From Pandoraea pneumonica (lineage in GTDB: Bacteria; Pseudomonadota; Gammaproteobacteria; Burkholderiales; Burkholderiaceae): a stretch of 64,000 nucleotides of DNA. Made by a program: the position numbers and the translations under genes. Positions 55,771 through 64,000 of the stretch are shown in pieces (the stretch's first letter is position 1; each line of letters opens with the position of its first letter). Under the pieces are notes generated by a model, which saw nothing but the letters and a program-made list of their open reading frames with translations, made no database searches and was not told where the DNA came from. The stretch spans positions 1-64,000 of the forward strand of contig NZ_CABPSK010000005.1 in assembly GCF_902459645.1 (NCBI RefSeq), in the 5' to 3' direction.

Positions 55771-56708
55771 AGCGCTTGCGCGGCTTCGTCGCCCAGATGC
55801 TCGTGCTGGGCCGAGCGCCGGAAGGCTGATGGTGTGACGCCCACGTGTCGCTTGAAGACCCGGCAGAAGTACGCCGGGTCTTGAAAGCCGAGTTCGTAGG
55901 CGACGTGCGAGACCGGTGCGGGGATGTAAATGAGTTTGCGGCGGGCTTCGAGCATGAGCCGGTCTTGCACCAGATCGAACGCCGATTTGCCCGCGATACG
56001 GCGGCACAGCCGGTTGAGCTTGCTCTCCGTCACGTGAAGCTTTTCCGCATACGCGGGCACGCTCCATGCCTCGGTGTAGTGCGTTTCCACCAGTGCGCGA
56101 AAGCGTGCAAACAGATCGAGTTCGGTGCGCCCCGCGCGCGATGCGGAATCATGATGCGCGCGCAGGCGAGTGAGCAGCAGCAGAACGCTACGCGTGAGCC
56201 ATCCGACCATTTCCGAATGCCCGAGTTGCGGGCGTGAAAACTCGTCCATGATCAGGCCCAGTAGCGTGTAGAGACGATCGCGCGTTTGCGGCGCGTCTGC
56301 CAGCGCGAAGAGCCACGGTTTGCGCAGCAGCGATTCGATATCGGCATCCACGCCGAACGCTGCATCGAAGGGCACGCTCTGTGCCATCGTCAACACAAAG
56401 CCATGCGCGCCGCGACTGAAGCGGAAGTTGTGCACGGCTGAGGGATGCACGGTGATGACCGCCGGGCCTTCCACTTCCCACGTCTCGTCATCGACGTTGG
56501 CTTCCACCGTGCCTTCGAAGATCGCGAGCACCTGAAACAGTCCCAGATGGCGATGCGTGCCGATGTGCCAGTCGTACAGGCGGCTGCGCGTCTCGATCCA
56601 TTCGATATGGACAAAGTCGCCACTGTCGGTCTCATGCAACTCGCCGTAGAGCGAGAACTCCGGAATGGCCTCGCGCGTCGCGCGCGGCCGGGATGACGAG
56701 CCTGACAT
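55767..56708 (-). CDS. pobR: PobR, AraC-type activator of pobA
   Basis: A 313-residue regulator. The N-terminal cupin-like ligand domain (about residues 20-110, THRHLGLFQVLAIFEGTVEANVDDETW) is followed by the C-terminal AraC double HTH (about 215-300: VPAYAEKLHVTESKLNRLCRRIAGKSA and VSHVAYELGFQDPAYFCRVFKRHVGVTPSAFR). It is divergent from pobA, which AraC-type PobR activates with 4-hydroxybenzoate. The ATG at 56708 is chosen because family proteins start near it; AAGGG lies about 11 bases upstream. Confidence 0.9.
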   Translation of the reverse strand: MSGSSSRPRATREAIPEFSLYGELHETDSGDFVHIEWIETRSRLYDWHIGTHRHLGLFQVLAIFEGTVEANVDDETWEVEGPAVITVHPSAVHNFRFSRGAHGFVLTMAQSVPFDAAFGVDADIESLLRKPWLFALADAPQTRDRLYTLLGLIMDEFSRPQLGHSEMVGWLTRSVLLLLTRLRAHHDSASRAGRTELDLFARFRALVETHYTEAWSVPAYAEKLHVTESKLNRLCRRIAGKSAFDLVQDRLMLEARRKLIYIPAPVSHVAYELGFQDPAYFCRVFKRHVGVTPSAFRRSAQHEHLGDEAAQAL

Positions 56709-56883
56709 ACTGGTTTTCCCTTGGGCGAAGTTGTCGGAAAAGTGCAAGAAACTCGTCGATTCATCCATTCAATGCGACGCGCGCGGTCCATAAGATATGA
56801 CGCATTCGCCCCTCGTGACAAGGTATCTGCGCGTGTTTCGACATGCTCGTTTACACGCAGTCCGAAGTTGGTGCAATGCGTGA

Positions 56884-58140
<1,257 letters not shown>

Positions 58141-58166
58141 CGTCTGGCCGTGCTATAAGGTTCGCA

Positions 58167-58205
58167 CCCCGGCCGACGCTGCCGGGGGCATAACCGCCCG
58201 TTATG
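58167..58205. promoter_or_regulatory. Two dyads upstream of pcaK
   Basis: CCCCGGC-N7-GCCGGGG (58167-58187) is a perfect 7-bp stem and may terminate pobA transcription, though no T-run follows. Next to it, CATAAC-N5-GTTATG (58189-58205) is a perfect dyad. ATAACC within it recalls the rhizobial PcaQ half-site, and it is a candidate control site for pcaK. Confidence 0.5.
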
Positions 58206-58341
58206 GATGGTCTGACGAAAGATCATTTCGAGCGGTGGAGGAAAGACGTACAGTAGCGTCAAAATCGGGACAAACGCGCATGGCGCAGCCCGATCAAGAA
58301 CGACGACATACGGAGCGCCAAAGCTCCGAGGAGACAGCTTC

Positions 58342-59724
58342 ATGACCCAGACGCGCACGGTGGATGTGCCCGCCTACATCAACGCACAACGGTTTTCCGG
58401 CTATCAATGGCTGGTGCTGATTCTGTGTTTCTTCATCGTCGCTATCGACGGATTCGACACGGCAGCCATCGGCTACATTGCCCCTGCACTCGTGCAGGAG
58501 TGGGGCATCGATAAGGGCTCGCTCGGCCCGGTGCTCTCGGCGGCGCTGTTCGGCTTGGCAGGCGGCGCGATTTTCGCTGGCCCGCTCGCCGATCGGCTCG
58601 GGCGCAAGACGATGCTCGTGCTCTCGGTGGTGTTCTTCGGCGTGGCCAGTCTTGCGACGGCCTTCGCGCAGGATTTGACGACGCTCACCGTGCTGCGCTT
58701 TCTGACGGGGCTGGGCCTTGGCGCCGCGATGCCGAACGCCGTGACGTTGATCTCGGAATTTGCCCCCGCAGCGCGCCGCGCGGTGATTGTCAACACGATG
58801 TTCTGCGGGTTTCCGCTGGGGGCATCGGTCGGCGGTTTCGTCGCCTCGTGGCTGATTCCGACGTTCGGCTGGCATAGCGTGCTGGTGCTTGGTGGCGTGC
58901 TGCCGCTGTTACTCTCGGTGCTGTTGATCTTTCTGTTGCCCGAGTCGGTGAAGTATCTCGTGGTGCATCAGAAACCGGTAGAGCGCGTGCGTCGCATTCT
59001 GTCGCGGATTTCCGGCGAGTCGTTGGATGATGTGACGGCGTTCACGGTGATCGAAGCCGCACCGAAGCATGCCGCGTCGCCCATCGGTGTGGTGCTTTCG
59101 AAGCAATACGGCTTCGGTTCGGTGATGTTGTGGGTGACCTACTTCATGGGGCTGGTGATCTTCTACCTGCTCACGAGCTGGATGCCGATTCTGTTCAAGG
59201 ACGCTGGCTTCACCGTGCAGCGCGCCGCGTTGATTACCGCACTGTTCCCGCTGGGCGGCGGTGTCGGCACGATTCTGTCGGGCTGGTTGATGGACAAATT
59301 CAACGCGCAAAAGGTGGTGGCGTTCGGCTACGCGCTGACGGCGGTGTTGGTCTATGCGGTGGGGCAGGCGATGGGCGACATCGGCATGCTGGTGACGCTG
59401 ATCTTCCTCGCAGGCACGGCAATGAATGGCGCGCAATCGTCGATGCCGTCGCTTGCCGCGATGTTCTATCCGACCCACGGCCGGGCCACGGGCGTGGCGT
59501 GGATGCTAGGGATTGGTCGCTTCGGCGGTATTGCCGGGGCGTTGCTGGGCGCGGAACTGATGCGCCGTCATCTGGGCTTCTCGGCAACGTTCTCGTTGCT
59601 GGCGATTCCGGCCGTGATTGCAACGATCGCGTTGCTCGCCAAGAACGCATGGGAACGTGCTCGTGGCGATCAGGCGTCGCCGCAAGACGCCGCCGACGCG
59701 CGCAAATCGGCCGCGATGCACTGA
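58342..59724 (+). CDS. pcaK: 4-hydroxybenzoate/protocatechuate transporter
   Basis: A 460-residue AAHS-family carrier with 12 helices. The helix-1 motif DGFDTAAIGYIAPALVQEW and the loop 2-3 motif GPLADRLGRKTMLV match PcaK. In Pseudomonas it also aids chemotaxis to 4-hydroxybenzoate. GAGGAGA lies about 7 bases before the ATG. Located after pobA, with its own upstream region and a strong terminator behind. Confidence 0.92.
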   Translation: MTQTRTVDVPAYINAQRFSGYQWLVLILCFFIVAIDGFDTAAIGYIAPALVQEWGIDKGSLGPVLSAALFGLAGGAIFAGPLADRLGRKTMLVLSVVFFGVASLATAFAQDLTTLTVLRFLTGLGLGAAMPNAVTLISEFAPAARRAVIVNTMFCGFPLGASVGGFVASWLIPTFGWHSVLVLGGVLPLLLSVLLIFLLPESVKYLVVHQKPVERVRRILSRISGESLDDVTAFTVIEAAPKHAASPIGVVLSKQYGFGSVMLWVTYFMGLVIFYLLTSWMPILFKDAGFTVQRAALITALFPLGGGVGTILSGWLMDKFNAQKVVAFGYALTAVLVYAVGQAMGDIGMLVTLIFLAGTAMNGAQSSMPSLAAMFYPTHGRATGVAWMLGIGRFGGIAGALLGAELMRRHLGFSATFSLLAIPAVIATIALLAKNAWERARGDQASPQDAADARKSAAMH

Positions 59725-59752
59725 CAATCGATTGACCGTAGTTGTTGTATTG

Positions 59753-59780
59753 ACGCGGCGCCTCGTGCGCCGCGTTTTTT
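59753..59780 (+). terminator. Intrinsic terminator of pcaK
   Basis: ACGCGGCGC (59753-59761) and GCGCCGCGT (59767-59775) form a perfect 9-bp stem over a CTCGT loop, followed by a T-run. It lies 28 bases after the pcaK stop. Confidence 0.85.
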
Positions 59781-59820
59781 ATGGACGAGAGGAAATCGCC
59801 GTGTGGGTATTGCGGTGAAC

Positions 59821-61605
59821 TTAGTTGTGTCGGCGTCCGAGATGAAGCATGCGCTCGCGCACTTGCTCTTCGGCGCGCCAATGCTCGGCCGGTTTGACGA
59901 GATCGCTGCGGCTGATGATGCCGATGAGTCGGCGCGATGTGGCATCCGCCACGACAGGCAGACGCTCCAAACCGTGGGCGGCAAAGCGCGCCGACACGAT
60001 GCGGCCGGTTTCGCCGGGCAGGGCGACGAGCGGTGGATTCACACCATACAACTGGCCTAGCGTCTGCAAGCCATTGTCTTGTGCGCGCGTGAGCGCTTGA
60101 CGGTCGACCATGCCCAGCACCGCATGCGTGGCGTCGGTGACGGGATAGGCGCGATGCCGCTGCTCCGCACCGAAGGCCTGCGCAGCGGCATCGTCGATGG
60201 ACATCGCCGCCGACAGCGCGACTGGCTCGCGTGTCATCAATTCGCCGACGTGCAGCCGCTCAAGCGGATCGACGCCATATTCGCGATGAATATGACGCCC
60301 GCGCCGCGCAATCTTCTCGGTCATGATCGAGCGCGGCATGATCCAGATGGTCACGCCGTACGCCACGCCGCACGTGAGCAAGAGTGGCAGCAGCGCATTC
60401 ACGTCGTGCGTGAGGCCGAGTGCAAAGACGATGGCCGTGAGCGGCGCGCCGAGCACGCCCGCAAGCGTGGCGGCCATGCAGATGAGCGCCCAGAGCGAGA
60501 CGTCGCCGCCGGGCAGCACCGGGGCCAGCAACGTGCCGAGTCCGGCGCCGATCATCAGCAGCGGTGCTAACACCCCGCCCGACGTGCACGAGCCCAGCGC
60601 GATGGCCCAGATGATCGCCTTGACCAGCAGCAGCGCGAGCGCCGCGTGCATCGTGAAGTGCCCGGCGAGCAAGTCGGCGATCACGTCGTAACCGACGCCC
60701 AGTGCGCGCGGCTGCAAATAACCGCCGATACCCACGGCGAGGCCACCGATGGCGGGCCACCACATCCAATGCACCGGCAGCTTGTGAAACGCGTCTTCGA
60801 TCGCGTAGAGCGCACGCGACATGCCCGCTGACAGCACGCCCGCGCAGACGCCGGCGATCACGCACGACACGAGCGCGATCGGCACCACGGGCGGTGTCGT
60901 CATCGGGAACAACGGCCCAGCTTCGAGCATCAAGGGCCGGGCAAAGCCTGCGACGGCACACGCCACGATGACCGGCAACAGACTGCGCGGACGCCATTCG
61001 AACAGTAGCAACTCGACGGCGAGCAAGACGGCAGCGACCGGCGTGCCGAAGACGGCGGTCATCCCGGCCGCCGCCCCGGCAACGAGCAGCGTCTTGCGCT
61101 CGGCGGCGCTCAAGTGAAACGCCTGCGCGATGAGCGAACCGACGGCACCGCCCGTCATGATGATCGGCCCTTCCGCACCGAAAGGCCCACCGCTGCCGAT
61201 GACGATGCCCGACGACAGCGGTTTGAGTACGGCCACGCGCGGCGACATCTTGCTCTTGCCGAAGAGAATCGCTTCGATCGCTTCCGGAATGCCATGTCCG
61301 CGAATCTTGTCGCTGCCGAAGCGTGCCATTGCACCGACGATCAATCCACCGACCACAGGCAAGGCGATAACCGCCAGCCCCAACGTGTTATGTGCGGGGG
61401 AGTTCGGCGCGAAAGACAGCGTTTGATAGAAGAACAGGTTAGTGAAGCCCTGAATCAGATGCAGCAGCAACCACGCAGCAGGCACGCCGCAAAAGCCGAT
61501 GAACGCCGCCAGCGCAATGAGTCGCGGCAGTCCGGGCGTTTGTGCGAAGTCGCGCGCGTGCGCGGGCGGGGCCATCGGTGAAGTCGAATCGGAGACGGAG
61601 GACAT
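59821..61605 (-). CDS. ClC chloride channel/antiporter with C-terminal CBS pair
   Basis: A 594-residue voltage-gated-chloride-channel-family protein. The selectivity filter stretches are GSGGPFGAEGP, whose Glu is the gating Glu of ClC antiporters, and GSCTSGGVLAPLLMIGAGLG. About 450 residues of membrane domain are followed by two CBS domains (MTREPVALSAAMSIDDAA..., ERLPVVADATSRRLIGIISRSDLV), which bind adenine nucleotides. The start at 61605 is taken because the membrane domain begins about 35 residues later; upstream in-frame codons enter the marR-type gene. It lies 14 bases after that gene, in the same direction, so they form an operon. Confidence 0.87.
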   Translation of the reverse strand: MSSVSDSTSPMAPPAHARDFAQTPGLPRLIALAAFIGFCGVPAAWLLLHLIQGFTNLFFYQTLSFAPNSPAHNTLGLAVIALPVVGGLIVGAMARFGSDKIRGHGIPEAIEAILFGKSKMSPRVAVLKPLSSGIVIGSGGPFGAEGPIIMTGGAVGSLIAQAFHLSAAERKTLLVAGAAAGMTAVFGTPVAAVLLAVELLLFEWRPRSLLPVIVACAVAGFARPLMLEAGPLFPMTTPPVVPIALVSCVIAGVCAGVLSAGMSRALYAIEDAFHKLPVHWMWWPAIGGLAVGIGGYLQPRALGVGYDVIADLLAGHFTMHAALALLLVKAIIWAIALGSCTSGGVLAPLLMIGAGLGTLLAPVLPGGDVSLWALICMAATLAGVLGAPLTAIVFALGLTHDVNALLPLLLTCGVAYGVTIWIMPRSIMTEKIARRGRHIHREYGVDPLERLHVGELMTREPVALSAAMSIDDAAAQAFGAEQRHRAYPVTDATHAVLGMVDRQALTRAQDNGLQTLGQLYGVNPPLVALPGETGRIVSARFAAHGLERLPVVADATSRRLIGIISRSDLVKPAEHWRAEEQVRERMLHLGRRHN

Positions 61606-61619
61606 GAACAGGCCGTTGC

Positions 61620-62069
61620 TTACAGATGAACGCCACGAATGTGGAAGATGTCGGCGAACGTCGTCAGTTCGTTGCGGTGTTGTGCGGCGAGCTTGGCAAG
61701 GCACGCTTCGCCCGACGGCTGGAGGTGCACTTCGACGACGCGCCGGTCGCTTTCGTTTTGACGTCGTGTGACGAGCCCAGCCTTCTCGCAACGCGCCACC
61801 AGCGCGACCACGCTGTGATGCACGGCTTGCAGGCGCTCCGCTAATTCACTAATCGACGCCCAGTCGCGTCCCGGTATACCTTTCACGTGCAGCAGCAACA
61901 GGTACTGCTGCGGCGTGATGCCCCCTTCGCGCGCAGCCGTCTCGCTGAAGTTCAGAAACCGGCGCAGACGATAGCGAAATTCCGAGAGCGCCTCGAAGTC
62001 GCTCTTGTTCAGGGCGTCGGCCGTGATGGGAGCAGGGTCGTTGGCGGCAGGCGAAGTGGCGTGGGTCAT
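61620..62069 (-). CDS. MarR-family regulator upstream of the ClC channel
   Basis: A 149-residue MarR protein. The HTH (ISELAERLQAVHHSVVALVARCEKAG) and the wing (LVTRRQNESDRRVVEVHL) are clear. It precedes the ClC gene by 14 bases, and a large palindrome sits in its promoter region, so autoregulation is likely. The pairing with a ClC gene is uncommon and its signal is unknown. Confidence 0.85.
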   Translation of the reverse strand: MTHATSPAANDPAPITADALNKSDFEALSEFRYRLRRFLNFSETAAREGGITPQQYLLLLHVKGIPGRDWASISELAERLQAVHHSVVALVARCEKAGLVTRRQNESDRRVVEVHLQPSGEACLAKLAAQHRNELTTFADIFHIRGVHL

Positions 62070-62140
62070 GTTTTGAATGGGTTTGATTGGGTTTCGAATG
62101 GGTTCTGAATAGGTCGACAGTGATTAGTTACGAAGCATAG

Positions 62141-62187
62141 GCCCGAAAACGCAAAAATATATCACGATACGATATATTTTTTCGGGC
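62141..62187. promoter_or_regulatory. Large palindrome upstream of the marR-clc operon
   Basis: AAAATATATC (62154-62163) and GATATATTTT (62171-62180) form a perfect 10-bp inverted repeat with a 7-base spacer. Outside it, GCCCGAAAA (62141-62149) mirrors TTTTCGGGC (62179-62187). It is AT-rich in a GC-rich genome. The inner part fits a MarR operator. The outer stem could serve as a terminator-like structure. Confidence 0.65.
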
Positions 62188-62342
62188 TTAGGGATAGCCG
62201 GGGATGACAAAGCGGGGGTGGCGCGTGCAGAATCGCGAAAAAACGAGACTCAGTAGTGACTGGAACTCGATCCCCGCCGAGACGTCGCCAAATGTGGTGA
62301 CGAGCGCCGTCCGAGCGGGCCGACCTCTGACAGGGAGGAGAC

Positions 62343-62582
62343 ATGGCTTCCACGGTCCGGCGCCACTGGCGTGCGGGTACGTTGTTGTTGCTTTCGGTGG
62401 CGTTGGGCTCGACGGTCGCCGCTTATCACTACGCCACTGGCTTCGAGCTGGGTGGCGGTGTCTTTCATCAAATTGGCTTCGGACGGGCCGACGCGGCGCC
62501 AGTGGCGCAGGCGCGCGGCGCGCCATCGTCCGCCTGCGAGGGCAGCGATTGCCCGCCTCGTGTGACGACCACTTCGCATTAA
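62343..62582 (+). CDS. Small membrane or exported protein of unknown function
   Basis: A 79-residue protein. A strong GGGAGGAGA ribosome site precedes the ATG by 1-3 bases, close spacing that nonetheless favours a real gene. A basic start (STVRRHWR) leads into a hydrophobic stretch (TLLLLSVALGSTVAAY), fitting a signal anchor. The rest is short and Ala/Gly-rich with two Cys near the end (CEGSDC). No family was recognised. It is followed by a perfect hairpin and lies apart from the porin. Confidence 0.6.
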   Translation: MASTVRRHWRAGTLLLLSVALGSTVAAYHYATGFELGGGVFHQIGFGRADAAPVAQARGAPSSACEGSDCPPRVTTTSH

Positions 62583-62632
62583 CGCCCCGTCCTTAGGCGT
62601 ATTAGCGTAGCCGCACTGCGTGCCAATGCGAC

Positions 62633-62666
62633 GATGCCCGCGCGAGGCTGACCTCGCGCGGGCATC
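62633..62666. terminator. Hairpin between the small gene and the porin
   Basis: A perfect 15-bp stem (GATGCCCGCGCGAGG with CCTCGCGCGGGCATC) closes a CTGA tetraloop. It is very stable but lacks a T-run on either strand. It lies between convergent genes and probably terminates both. Confidence 0.65.
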
Positions 62667-62726
62667 TCGACAGCCCCCCGTTGCGAGGTGCTGTCGCTAT
62701 CAACGATGTCTTCTGCTGGATTCCGC

Positions 62727-63950
62727 TTAGAACACGTGACGCACGCCGATGGTCATGGCGCTTTGCGTGGCGTCGCGTCCCGGTGCACCGCCGGTCACGC
62801 CCGGGTTGTACATATTCCACGCCCGCAGGTTGGCGAAATACGAGTAGATGTCGGTGCGCTTGGACAGGAAGTAATCCACCCCGACGTTGAACTGGAGCAG
62901 GCGGCCGGTATCCGGAGCGCCGACGAACGAATAGCGCGAATGCAGCACCGCGCCGACCAGTTCAAGGTTCGGCAGCACCCAGTAGTTCACACCCACGTCG
63001 AACACATTGGTGGCGTTGTTGTTCGACCCTGCCGCCGCAAACGCACCCGAGCTTGCTGCGCTGGTGAAGTTGGTGGCGAACGGTGCCGAGGTGCCGCCAA
63101 AGCGTGCGAGCGGTTGCAGCGTGCGCGACCACGAGGCATAGATGCGCGCCTTATCCCACTTGTAGCTCGTGCCGACCATCCACGTACGGATACATACGTC
63201 GCCCGCATGCCCGTAAGCCGGATCGCAACCGGCGCCTGAGGTGGCACCCACGTCGCTCGACGAGTTGGTGGTAGCGGTGCCCGTGCCCAGACGCGATTGC
63301 CAATAGCCGAAACCGATGCCGAAGCCGCCGTATTTGTAGTTGGCGCCGAAGCCAAGCGATTGGCCGGTCGACATCGAGCCCGGCGTGCCACCGAAGCCGT
63401 AGGTCGCGTTAGCGGTCAGGCCGCGAAAGTCGGGCGTGTCGTAGCGAACCGAGTTGTTCGAGCGGTTGCCGCCAACCCGGTCGAGGTTGTTATCGTGCAC
63501 GCCGTTGATGAACGTGCCGAAGTTGTAGACGCTCGAATACCACGTAGCGATTTCGTCGATGTAGTCCTTGCGGCGGCCCAACTGCACCGTACCGTACGGG
63601 CTGGACAGGCCGACGACCGACGTGCGTCCGAGCGGCAGGTTGCCTTGCCCGGCCGTACCGTTGGCGACCGAGAAGCCCCCCTCGAGGATGAACAGGGCTT
63701 TCATGCCGCCGCCCAGATCTTCCGTCCCCTTCATGCCCCAACGCGATTGCTGAAGGTCGCCGCTATCCACGCTGAACCGGTTGCCGGTCGCCGTGCCGCT
63801 CGGACCAGCGACTTTGCTGACGTAGGTGACCCCGCTGTCGAGCAAGCCATAGATCGTCACGTTCGATTGCGCGAGCGCCGATGTGCTCAATACCGCCGTG
63901 CCCAAGCCCAGAACTGCCAAGCGTGCGATTGGCCATGCCTTGTGTTTCAT
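62727..63950 (-). CDS. Trimeric outer-membrane porin
   Basis: A 407-residue Burkholderiales porin. Its signal peptide ends ALA-QSNVTIYG. It has SRWGMKGTEDLGGGMKALFILEGGF and the family's GRRKDYIDEIATWY loop, and the C-terminal strand MTIGVRHVF ends in Phe. GGAGG lies about 8 bases before the ATG. It differs from the porin at 42387 in loop content and stands alone, so the solute is unknown. Confidence 0.92.
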   Translation of the reverse strand: MKHKAWPIARLAVLGLGTAVLSTSALAQSNVTIYGLLDSGVTYVSKVAGPSGTATGNRFSVDSGDLQQSRWGMKGTEDLGGGMKALFILEGGFSVANGTAGQGNLPLGRTSVVGLSSPYGTVQLGRRKDYIDEIATWYSSVYNFGTFINGVHDNNLDRVGGNRSNNSVRYDTPDFRGLTANATYGFGGTPGSMSTGQSLGFGANYKYGGFGIGFGYWQSRLGTGTATTNSSSDVGATSGAGCDPAYGHAGDVCIRTWMVGTSYKWDKARIYASWSRTLQPLARFGGTSAPFATNFTSAASSGAFAAAGSNNNATNVFDVGVNYWVLPNLELVGAVLHSRYSFVGAPDTGRLLQFNVGVDYFLSKRTDIYSYFANLRAWNMYNPGVTGGAPGRDATQSAMTIGVRHVF

Positions 63951-64000
63951 ATCCCCCCTCCGGGTGTTTTTGAGTGATTTGCTCGAATGTTTTAATGATT

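Overview
The window is GC-rich (about 63% by eye), densely packed chromosomal DNA with no tRNA, rRNA, CRISPR array, insertion sequence or phage gene that I could see. The gene families point to a betaproteobacterium of the Burkholderiaceae. They include Burkholderia-type trimeric porins, many MFS aromatic-acid carriers, a beta-ketoadipate cluster under a LysR PcaQ, an AraC-type PobR, and a CyoABCD-SURF1 oxidase. Pandoraea is my best guess for the genus; this is inferred from content, not from a search.

Layout. Positions 1-5 kb hold a terminator, an OPT-family transporter and a drug-type MFS pump. Positions 4.6-7.5 kb hold a small catabolic unit: an unusual type II dehydroquinase, an MHS permease and a divergent IclR regulator with a clear operator. 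Next come a PBP7-type peptidase, a MetQNI-like importer, a gamma-glutamyltransferase with a structured leader, an M24 peptidase facing a MocR regulator, and SURF1 plus a bo3-type quinol oxidase (cyoABCD, 16-21 kb). Positions 21-31 kb carry an MHS carrier, then a LysR gene divergent from a five-gene peptide/glutathione-type ABC importer that ends in a second Ggt-family enzyme. Positions 31-34.7 kb hold an aromatic-acid carrier, a PhzS-like flavin monooxygenase and a divergent LysR gene.

Positions 35.0-39.9 kb hold the most unusual unit. It has a transmembrane CheA-like kinase without the CheW-binding domain, a membrane-anchored fragment of a chemoreceptor tip, two CheX-like phosphatases with similar acidic, Phe-ended tails, and a lone CheY. 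No CheW, CheR or CheB is present.

Positions 40-59.7 kb form a supercluster for plant phenolics. A MarR regulator, a carrier, a porin and ech-vdh-fcs convert hydroxycinnamates (ferulate, p-coumarate) to vanillin or 4-hydroxybenzaldehyde and then to the acids. An acyl-CoA dehydrogenase and an amidohydrolase suggest a second, non-cleaving side-chain route. PcaK and PobA bring in 4-hydroxybenzoate and hydroxylate it to protocatechuate. PcaHG, PcaB, PcaC and PcaD take that to beta-ketoadipate. The vanillate demethylase and pcaIJF steps are not in the window. A repeated 20-bp motif (AGGTTRCCTGATATTAAATG) lies before the carrier and before ech and is the likely operator for the MarR protein. The window ends with a ClC channel and its MarR neighbour behind a long palindrome, a small exported protein, and a porin.
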